In this document: in pieces, positions 1 through 6,026 of the stretch | Numbering within the stretch: the stretch's first letter is position 1 | How the letters are laid out: each line of letters opens with the position of its first letter | From: Cellvibrio sp. | GTDB taxonomy: Bacteria; Pseudomonadota; Gammaproteobacteria; Pseudomonadales; Cellvibrionaceae | Length of the DNA stretch: 7,169 bases | Assembly: GCA_021323495.1 (NCBI GenBank) | Contig: JAJQJO010000194.1 | Location: 1 to 7,169 of the forward strand | Direction: 5' to 3' | Notes under the pieces: model-generated | The model's database searches: none | What the model saw: the letters and a program-made list of their open reading frames with translations, nothing else | What the model was told of the DNA's origin: nothing | Position numbers and translations under genes: made by a program

Positions 1-1523
1 GCTATGGCCAATGCAGGTTTCGCTGTTGCTGGCAAAGCGGCCGCCGCGCGCGGCGGCTGGCTCGCTACTGCGGTGCTATTTCCCGCCGGGATTTTTAAAC
101 TCTGGCCCAACTTCACCGTGCTGTTGCGCAAATTGTTGTATTGCATCAAGCGTTGGGTACTCACACCATAACGCGTGGCGATAGCCGACAAACTATCCCC
201 CGCCGCCACTGTGTGTTGCCGCTCAAAATCGTTCATGGTGCCCGCTTCTATTTGCGCGGCGATATAAGTGCCCGCAGGCGGATGCTGGTAAAAATACTGC
301 CGGATACCTTTAAAAACGGATTGCGCCATTTGTTTGCGATATGCAAGGGTTGCTAACTTGCGCGATTCTTCCGGATTGGAAATAAAGCCAGTTTCAACCA
401 AAATCGAAGGCACATCCGGCGATTTGAGCACCATAAATCCCGCTTGCTCGACATGGCGTTTATGCAGGTGTGCAACACCGCCCATTGAATTCAACACGTG
501 ACGTCCTACCTGCAAGCTGGAGTTCAAGGTCGCGGTCATGGACAAATCCACTAACACCCCAGCCAGCACCTGATCCTTATCATCGAGGCTGATATTGCCT
601 ACCCCGCCGATCAGGTCCGATTCATTTTCGCGCTGTGCTAAAAAGCGTGCGGTTTCCGAGGTGGCGCCATTTTGCGAAAGTGCAAACACCGAGGCACCGC
701 GCGCGCTGGCTTTGGTAAATGCGTCCGCATGGATCGAGACAAACAAATCAGCTTTCATATTGCGTGCAAGATCGCGGCGTTTTTTGAGCGGGATAAAATA
801 ATCACCGGTGCGCGTTAATTTCCCTACAAAACCCGGCTGGGCGTTAATCGCCGCGACCAATTCTTTGGCAATGGAAAGAGTGACTTCTTTTTCGCGGATG
901 CGGCTCGGCCCCATTGCGCCCGGATCTTCACCGCCGTGTCCCGCATCCACTGCAATAATGATGGTGCGCTTGCCCTGTACATCGGACGAGGTTATCGGTT
1001 GAGGGGTGGGGGCTTGCGTCGTTGGCGCAGCGGGTTTGATAACCGGTTTATCCGGTGGCGCAATGGTCGGCTTGCTGTCAGGTGCAGGAAGCGTATTGGC
1101 GATAGCCGCCGCCGCGCTGGGAGCTACATCATCATATAAGTCGATCACCAAACGGTCGTGCATGCCGGCGCTGGCTTTCAGCGAGAAACTGTTGGGCGCG
1201 ACCTTGGCCTTTAAATCCAGCACCAGACGCAAATCGGTTTTATTGTTTACATAACTGCGAATTGCCATTACCGGCGTATCTGCAAGTGGCAATTTAGTTA
1301 AACCGGCGCTGAGTTTGCTATTGGGTACATCGAGGATAATACGGTCGGGATTGCCGGCGAGGGTCAGGCTGTGCTGCACCGGCGCATCCAGATCCAGCAC
1401 TATGCGGGTGTGGTCGGGGGCACGCCAGACGCGCACGCCATTGACCGTGGCCGACTGGGCTGCCTGGGCAAACAACACAATGCCCAAGCAACAAAAAGCA
1501 CTCAGCCAGCGAAAAACAGACAT
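1..1523 (-). CDS. amiB: N-acetylmuramoyl-L-alanine amidase, AmiB/AmiC type (3' end cut by window edge)
   Basis: Periplasmic zinc amidase that cleaves the amide bond between N-acetylmuramic acid and the stem peptide to split septal peptidoglycan during cell separation. I translated 507 complete codons. A signal peptide covers residues 1-25 (hydrophobic core WLSAFCCLGIVLFA, cleavage near AQSA). An AMIN domain (about 26-130) is followed by a Pro/Ala/Thr linker (135-182) and an Amidase_3 domain (186-412). Expected zinc ligands are H196 (DAGHGGEDPG), E211 (REKE) and H265 (SIHAD), and the catalytic glutamate is E377 (VETGF). The long stretch between H265 and E377 (about 297-355) matches the autoinhibitory helix region of AmiB/AmiC enzymes, which in this family is released by EnvC/NlpD-type activators. 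A LysM domain lies at about 435-479, followed by an Ala/Pro-rich tail running off the edge, so a second LysM may follow. The ATG at 1523 has GAG 7 nt upstream. The name amiB rests on architecture and on tsaE/nnr nearby; amiC cannot be fully excluded. Confidence 0.93.
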   Translation of the reverse strand, partial: MSVFRWLSAFCCLGIVLFAQAAQSATVNGVRVWRAPDHTRIVLDLDAPVQHSLTLAGNPDRIILDVPNSKLSAGLTKLPLADTPVMAIRSYVNNKTDLRLVLDLKAKVAPNSFSLKASAGMHDRLVIDLYDDVAPSAAAAIANTLPAPDSKPTIAPPDKPVIKPAAPTTQAPTPQPITSSDVQGKRTIIIAVDAGHGGEDPGAMGPSRIREKEVTLSIAKELVAAINAQPGFVGKLTRTGDYFIPLKKRRDLARNMKADLFVSIHADAFTKASARGASVFALSQNGATSETARFLAQRENESDLIGGVGNISLDDKDQVLAGVLVDLSMTATLNSSLQVGRHVLNSMGGVAHLHKRHVEQAGFMVLKSPDVPSILVETGFISNPEESRKLATLAYRKQMAQSVFKGIRQYFYQHPPAGTYIAAQIEAGTMNDFERQHTVAAGDSLSAIATRYGVSTQRLMQYNNLRNSTVKLGQSLKIPAGNSTAVASQPPRAAAALPATAKPALAI

Positions 1524-1558
1524 AGGCGATCTCAACAACATCAAAAACACGCTGATTG

Positions 1559-1575
1559 TAACTTTTAAAAAGTTA
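1559..1575. repeat. 17-bp perfect palindrome upstream of amiB
   Basis: TAACTTTT and AAAAGTTA flank a single central A, giving 8-bp perfect arms. It sits 36 nt before the amiB start codon and overlaps the candidate -10 element. A dimeric repressor site is one possible role. With a one-base loop and no trailing T run it is unlikely to be a terminator. Low-complexity A/T arms make chance occurrence plausible. Confidence 0.45.
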
Positions 1576-1590
1576 TGGGGGACGCGGCAA
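1562..1590 (-). promoter_or_regulatory. candidate sigma-70 promoter for amiB
   Basis: On the minus strand TTGCCG (1590-1585, 4 of 6 matches to the -35 consensus) is followed after 17 nt by TAAAAG (1567-1562, 4 of 6 matches to the -10). It would start transcription about 30 nt before the amiB ATG. The -10 lies inside the palindrome at 1559-1575. An overlapping TACAAT (1560-1555) is a better -10 by itself but has no -35 at the right distance. amiB needs some promoter here because the gene upstream is divergent. The match is weak. Confidence 0.3.
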
Positions 1591-1597
1591 ATAAGTG

Positions 1598-1613
1598 CTG
1601 TCGATAAGAACAG
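1598..1613. promoter_or_regulatory. LexA-box-like dyad (CTGT-N8-ACAG)
   Basis: CTGT at 1598-1601 and ACAG at 1610-1613 are separated by exactly eight bases (CGATAAGA), which is the core arrangement of gammaproteobacterial SOS boxes. The dyad extends one more base pair on each side (GCTGT...ACAGC). It lies in the divergent region, about 75 bp upstream of the amiB start and 190 bp upstream of the TraF-like gene. The spacer is less AT-rich than a strong E. coli box, so LexA binding is uncertain. Confidence 0.3.
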
Positions 1614-1803
1614 CTTGGCGCACACAAGTTCGCACTCTACCGCAAAACCCTGTTTTCGCTCTAGCAGAATTGCCAATCCGATCACTTTTTACCCGGCACA
1701 ACGTCGGCAGGATTTCCCCCGTTCTGTGAACCAGGTATAGCCACACCCAGGCAGGCCTCTGCATTATGGCTACCATAAAAAACTTCCCTCCGGACTTTTG
1801 CTC

Positions 1804-3153
1804 ATGCCTCTAATCACCCAGCGTTACCTTTTGCGCTTGTCCATCGCAGCCAGCCTGGCCTTAATCAGTTCTCCCGGTTTTGCCATTAGTTACGGCATCT
1901 ACGATTCCCGTGGCCTGGCGATGGGTGGCTCGGTCGCTGCAGTTGGCACCCATGCGCAGGCCGCATTTTACAATCCGGCGCTGCTCGCCTTTCACGATAC
2001 AGAAGAGGAAAAGGGTCGCGATGGACGGGTTTACTTGCCCACGTTGGTAGTGCAAATATCTGATGCAACTGAAACCGCCATTGAGGCGATGGACGATGAA
2101 CTGGATGTCCAACTCAGTAACGCGATTAATGCCTTCAACGCCATGCCCGGTACCGAGAGCGCTGCGCAAATCGCCGAGTCAGCACAAGAGCTGAGCGATG
2201 CGTTGGACGATATTGCCAATCAGGATCTGAACGTTGATGGTTTTATCGGCTTTAACATTAGTGAACCGAGTAACCGTGAAGGCGGCCAGTTTTATTTCGG
2301 CACACGCTTGATCGGCGGCGGCGTTGCCAACGTCACTGAGGCCGACAGCGCCCTGCTTGATGATTATATAGACTCCATGAACCAGATCGCTGCCGGTGTA
2401 GACCCCGCCACTGTGGCCGCGCAGTATCCACAGCTCATTAGTGCTGATGGCGATTTGATCGACCCCACCGACACCCTGACGTCCAATGCCGATGTCAGCG
2501 CACTTGCCATCAGCGAATGGGGCCTGGCCCTGGCCAGACAGTTTGAGTGGCGCGACTACATTATTGCTGTTGGCATCACCCCCAAATTGATGCGCGTCGA
2601 TGCCTTTCGCGATACCGCCGACTTTAATGACAGCCTGGATTCAGTAGAAGACGGTGTCGATGGACTCTCCGATACCCAATCAACCCACATTACCCTCAAT
2701 GCGGATTTCGGTGTGGCAGCCATCATCAAGGACCACTACCGGGTCAGCCTCACACTCAAAGATGCCTTTGAAAAAAGTTTCACTACCGTCCAGGAGCCCG
2801 ACCCGGTCACTGGCGAAGCTCCCCCCGACCTCAGGGTCACCCTCAGTTCGCGCGCACGGCTCGGCATGGGTTACGTCACCGAAAAACTTAGCCTTGGCCT
2901 GGATTACGATCTGGGCGAAGCAACACCCATGGCGAGCGAACCTGGCACTCAGGAATTAGGGCTCGGTATGGAATATCTCGTACTCGATGGCCTTGCATTG
3001 CGCGCCGGCTTCCGCAATGACCTGACCGGCCTGCGCGCTAATTTACTCAGCGGTGGCCTGGGCTACCAATGGAAACGTTTTGTGATGGATATCGCCTATG
3101 TCGGCGGTGGTGATTATCGCGGCGGCGGCTTGCAGCTGGGCTGGACCTTCTAA
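1804..3153 (+). CDS. TraF-like (TraF_2/OMPP1-related) outer-membrane beta-barrel protein
   Basis: A 449-residue protein resembling the TraF_2 family, often annotated 'conjugal transfer protein TraF' although it shows none of the thioredoxin-like fold of F-plasmid TraF. A signal peptide spans residues 1-27 (RLSIAASLALISSPGFA, cleavage before ISYG). The mature N-terminus carries the family pattern RGLAMGG...AAFYNPALLA (36-62), similar to the start of FadL/PorV-type barrels. The C-terminal half (about 295-449) has alternating short strands and turns and ends in LQLGWTF with a terminal Phe, the usual BAM recognition signal. Residues 85-140 and 180-212 look helical, acidic and Ala-rich, probably a non-barrel insertion. 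I chose the ATG at 1804 because GGA lies 9 nt upstream; an in-frame TTG at 1798 would add two residues with poor spacing. No transfer genes surround it, so a role in conjugation is unsupported. Substrate and function are unknown. Its stop overlaps that of the convergent EAL gene. Confidence 0.85.
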   Translation: MPLITQRYLLRLSIAASLALISSPGFAISYGIYDSRGLAMGGSVAAVGTHAQAAFYNPALLAFHDTEEEKGRDGRVYLPTLVVQISDATETAIEAMDDELDVQLSNAINAFNAMPGTESAAQIAESAQELSDALDDIANQDLNVDGFIGFNISEPSNREGGQFYFGTRLIGGGVANVTEADSALLDDYIDSMNQIAAGVDPATVAAQYPQLISADGDLIDPTDTLTSNADVSALAISEWGLALARQFEWRDYIIAVGITPKLMRVDAFRDTADFNDSLDSVEDGVDGLSDTQSTHITLNADFGVAAIIKDHYRVSLTLKDAFEKSFTTVQEPDPVTGEAPPDLRVTLSSRARLGMGYVTEKLSLGLDYDLGEATPMASEPGTQELGLGMEYLVLDGLALRAGFRNDLTGLRANLLSGGLGYQWKRFVMDIAYVGGGDYRGGGLQLGWTF

Positions 3154-5414
3154 CCTTTCATAAACTGGCTGATATCAAATACCTCTGCCGCATGGGCGCG
3201 CATGAATTCAATAAATTCTGCTTCAGGTAACGGCCGGGCAATTACATAACCCTGGGCAATATCGCAGCCGTCTTTTTTGAGTATCTGCAGGGTTTGGTCG
3301 TCCTCCACGCCTTCGGCGATGGTCACTAGCCCCAGCTCGCGCGCCATCAAGATGGTGGAGCGCACTATGCTGTGGTTGCGCGGATTGCCAAGCATATCGC
3401 CAACAAAACTGCGGTCGATTTTCAATTCACGGATCGGGAACAAGCTCAAGTAAGACAACGACGAATACCCCGTACCAAAATCATCCACCGAGGCGTAAAT
3501 CCCCAACTCGCTCAATTGCGTGAGCACTTTTTTTACCCGTTGCGGATCGGATGCGACCGACGTTTCCGTGAGTTCGAGTTTGATATCGCCGGGCACGCCC
3601 TGATACCGCACCAACGCCTGGCTGATAATGTCGGCGAGATTGGATTCAATCAAATCGTATGCGGCGATATTGACACTGATACAACAGGGCAAATCGCGTT
3701 TGCGCAATAACACGGCGACCCGGACCGCTTCATCAATCATTTGCGCCGTCACCTGTTCGATCAAACCGGCATTTTCCAGCAGCGGAATAAATACGTTGGG
3801 AGGCACCAGCCCCAGGCGTGGATGCTGCCAGCGCACCAACACTTCGGCCGATACAATTTTTCCGGTGCGCAAATCCAGTTGCGGTTGGAACACCGGATAA
3901 ATCCCCTGCACATTACCGTCGATAAAAATCGAAATAATATCCAGATCCACGCGGCTGGGTTCCATCGCCGCCTCGTAAGCAAGCCACCGGCGCCGGCGCA
4001 ACTCGCTCATCGCCAACGCCGTTTCTGCATGCCGCATTAATTTTCCCGCCGAACGTCCGTGCTCCGGCCAATAGGCCGAGCCGCCCACAAATTGCGAATT
4101 CAAGCCCGGATCTGACACCGCCATAGCGCTGCTTAGGCGTTCAAATAATTCCAGCGCATTGCACTTGTTAATAAAGAGCGCGAACACACCCCGCCCCAAA
4201 TAAGCGGCCAAGGTATTGTCCAGTTTAAGCAGATGGGTGGTGAAGGCGCTGACAACCATCTCCGCGCGCGTAAAACCAAAGGTGCGCACAATTACATCCA
4301 GGTCGACCAGTTTTATTACCAGGATTTCTTTTTCCTGTTTTACCGGCCGCTGGTTCGCATGAAAGTAATCGTCCAGCTGCTCGATAAAATACGGCAGTTT
4401 TGCGAGCCCTGTTTGCGCATCAAAATTAATTGCCCGACGCAATTCCTGCTCCGCGATTTCGCGTTGCGCCAAGGCAGCGCTCAATTCCCGGGTGCGCTGT
4501 TCTACCCTTCGTTTAAGGCTCCAATACCAGCTAGCGCCGAACAAAAGCGCCGCCAATAAAACCGCAAAACCGGTGAAGAAAAATGGCAGCCAGCGGTTAT
4601 CTGCACGCACGGGTTCCAAATCACTTTGCCATTTTTGGTACAGCGCCTGATAGCTACCGTTAGCGATGGCCATGCCCAGTGAGTCCTCCAACCATTGGGC
4701 CACTTCCGGCTGGTTTTTATTTACCGCGAAAGCATAACCGCGCGACCAGAAAGGCGGCCCCATCCGGGTCAATTCCCAGTGCTGCTGACGCAGCAGGTTA
4801 TCGGCAGCGAGGCTGGCCAGCACCGCGTAATGTGCCTTGCCCTGAAGCACAGCTTCCAGCGCCAGCAGGGTGTTTGCAGTGAGGACCAGATCGGGTTCAA
4901 GCGCTGCACCCTGGAACTGTTGATGTGCAAAAGATTGCTCTTCAACGGCAACCGTTTTGTTCACAAGATCGCGGATAGACGACACGCGCGCGGCAGTGGG
5001 TAACGCATAAATCGCATGCGACGAATAAAGATAAGGCTGGGTAAAAATAAAATGACGTGATCGCTCCTGCGAGTAATACATGGGCACTACATCCAGACGC
5101 CCTTCCTCTAATGCGCGCATGGTTTCCGGCCAACTGCCCAAACGATGCACTGCCTTGCTGCCACCTATACGCGCAACCACGCGCGCCAAATCTACGTTAA
5201 AACCCATGATCTGGTTTTGTTCCATCCATTCAAGCGGGGGATAGGCCAGGTCGCCACCAAATAAAATGTGGGCGGGAGGTTCATAGGCGTAAACAGGCCG
5301 GGCCAGGAGGAGACACAACAGGACAAAAAAGCAGGCACAGCGATATCGACCGGCATTATTGCGCGCGCGCAAACATGGATCGCTGCCCGCCGAAAATGGG
5401 TAACTCAGGTACAT
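3150..5414 (-). CDS. Membrane sensor c-di-GMP phosphodiesterase: SBP_bac_3 - TM - degenerate GGDEF - EAL
   Basis: A 754-residue protein likely to hydrolyse cyclic di-GMP in response to a periplasmic ligand. An export signal lies at about 24-43 (CACFFVLLCLLLARPVYA), after a long charged n-region. An SBP_bac_3-like periplasmic domain follows (about 47-268), with GGDLAYPPLEW (53-63), GFNVDL (71-76) and the ligand-carboxylate Arg R118 in SQERSR. A transmembrane helix (276-299) leads into a charged coiled-coil-like linker (301-329). The GGDEF domain (about 330-480) is degenerate: GRGVF (407-411) replaces GGDEF, so no cyclase activity is expected. The EAL domain (about 495-740) retains E524 (EVL variant of EAL), N582, ELTE 614-617, D644/D645 in DDFGTGYSS, K665, E701 and E704 in EGVE, and Q721. 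The ATG at 5414 has AGAG about 9 nt upstream; AAAGG directly abutting the ATG is too close to be the ribosome site. It lies 126 nt downstream of tsaE on the same strand, so it may be co-transcribed or use its own promoter. Confidence 0.92.
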   Translation of the reverse strand: MYLSYPFSAGSDPCLRARNNAGRYRCACFFVLLCLLLARPVYAYEPPAHILFGGDLAYPPLEWMEQNQIMGFNVDLARVVARIGGSKAVHRLGSWPETMRALEEGRLDVVPMYYSQERSRHFIFTQPYLYSSHAIYALPTAARVSSIRDLVNKTVAVEEQSFAHQQFQGAALEPDLVLTANTLLALEAVLQGKAHYAVLASLAADNLLRQQHWELTRMGPPFWSRGYAFAVNKNQPEVAQWLEDSLGMAIANGSYQALYQKWQSDLEPVRADNRWLPFFFTGFAVLLAALLFGASWYWSLKRRVEQRTRELSAALAQREIAEQELRRAINFDAQTGLAKLPYFIEQLDDYFHANQRPVKQEKEILVIKLVDLDVIVRTFGFTRAEMVVSAFTTHLLKLDNTLAAYLGRGVFALFINKCNALELFERLSSAMAVSDPGLNSQFVGGSAYWPEHGRSAGKLMRHAETALAMSELRRRRWLAYEAAMEPSRVDLDIISIFIDGNVQGIYPVFQPQLDLRTGKIVSAEVLVRWQHPRLGLVPPNVFIPLLENAGLIEQVTAQMIDEAVRVAVLLRKRDLPCCISVNIAAYDLIESNLADIISQALVRYQGVPGDIKLELTETSVASDPQRVKKVLTQLSELGIYASVDDFGTGYSSLSYLSLFPIRELKIDRSFVGDMLGNPRNHSIVRSTILMARELGLVTIAEGVEDDQTLQILKKDGCDIAQGYVIARPLPEAEFIEFMRAHAAEVFDISQFMKG

Positions 5415-5540
5415 CCTTTAACACTCTATTAATGGCAAGCCAATACCGCATCAGCTGAAAGATCAACTAAGCCTAGGGCATTAACAGGATTTTCACCAAT
5501 AGGACAAACGATGGCAGACAGGGGCGAGATAAGCGCTCCG
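5415..5540 (-). other. intergenic gap between tsaE and the EAL gene
   Basis: This 126-nt stretch separates two same-strand genes. I found no convincing -35/-10 pair: TTGTCC-17-TTAATG is the best spaced on the minus strand but its -10 is poor. A weak hairpin directly after the tsaE stop (arms GGAGCG and CGCCCC on the minus strand, one mismatch) has no T run after it. Whether the EAL gene is transcribed from here or by read-through is open. Confidence 0.4.
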
Positions 5541-6011
5541 TCATGCGGTTGGCAACAGTGCACCCAAGGCTGCAAGGCTGGTACGAAGGTCTAAACGGCG
5601 ACCTTCACCTGCGCTGCTGATATCAATTACCAGATCCGGTGCAGCCAGCACTCCTTCACCCCGCGCCGGCCATTCAATCAAACACAGGTTGGTGCCGGCA
5701 AAATAATCGCGGATACCCATGTACTCCAACTCTTCCGGATCACCGAGGCGGTAGAGGTCAAAATGGTAAACCGTCCGCGTCGCAAATTCGTAAGCTTCCA
5801 CCAGTGTATAGGTCGGGCTTTTGACTGCACCTGCGTGGCCAAAGGCGCGCAGGATTCCGCGCGTCAGGGTGGTTTTGCCTGCGCCCAGGTCGCCCAGTAA
5901 ATGCACCGTCAGCGCTTGGGGATAGTGTATGAAGGCGCGCCCTAACTGCTCGCCTAAAGCGACCATTTCGGTTTCATTCCCAACTAGATAGTCGGCCAGA
6001 TAAGTAGGCAT
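5541..6011 (-). CDS. tsaE: tRNA threonylcarbamoyladenosine biosynthesis ATPase TsaE
   Basis: A small cytoplasmic P-loop ATPase which, with TsaB and TsaD, supports formation of N6-threonylcarbamoyladenosine at position 37 of ANN-decoding tRNAs. At 156 residues it is close to the E. coli protein (about 153). The Walker A motif is GDLGAGKTT (40-48). The SPTYTLVEAY segment (65-74) corresponds to the conserved switch-like region, HFDLYRL (83-89) carries the Walker-B-type Asp D85, and IEWPARGEG (112-120) is the typical C-terminal signature. All hallmark motifs are present, so the gene looks intact. The ATG at 6011 has GGA 7 nt upstream, and the preceding nnr gene ends only 15 nt before it, indicating one transcript. 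It was formerly called yjeE. Confidence 0.96.
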   Translation of the reverse strand: MPTYLADYLVGNETEMVALGEQLGRAFIHYPQALTVHLLGDLGAGKTTLTRGILRAFGHAGAVKSPTYTLVEAYEFATRTVYHFDLYRLGDPEELEYMGIRDYFAGTNLCLIEWPARGEGVLAAPDLVIDISSAGEGRRLDLRTSLAALGALLPTA

Positions 6012-6026
6012 GATCGCGTCCAGACC

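Noticed and set aside
1600..1608. DnaA-box-like TTATCGACA on the minus strand
   Set aside because: It differs from the TTATNCACA consensus, is a single site, and overlaps the better-supported CTGT-N8-ACAG dyad; nothing else suggests an origin.
1315..1740. Plus-strand open frame of 141 codons across the start of amiB
   Set aside because: Most of it is antisense to the amiB signal peptide and AMIN region, its translation is rich in Arg/Thr/Ser without any recognisable motif, and it explains nothing that amiB does not.
1736..1741. TATAGC as a -10 element for the TraF-like gene
   Set aside because: The hexamer at the proper -35 distance (TTTCCC) matches only three of six positions, and no extended -10 is present.
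3372..4559. Several plus-strand open frames of 90-112 codons inside the EAL gene
   Set aside because: They are antisense to a gene with unmistakable domains and show no motif, signal peptide or credible ribosome site.
5280..5345. Lipoprotein signal in the Cys-rich leader of the EAL protein
   Set aside because: The Cys at residue 34 is preceded by Leu-Leu rather than a small residue at -1, and a normal cleavage-like site (PVYA before YEPP) follows.
5521..5540. Hairpin just after the tsaE stop as an intrinsic terminator
   Set aside because: The minus-strand stem has a mismatch, is only about six pairs long and is not followed by a T run.
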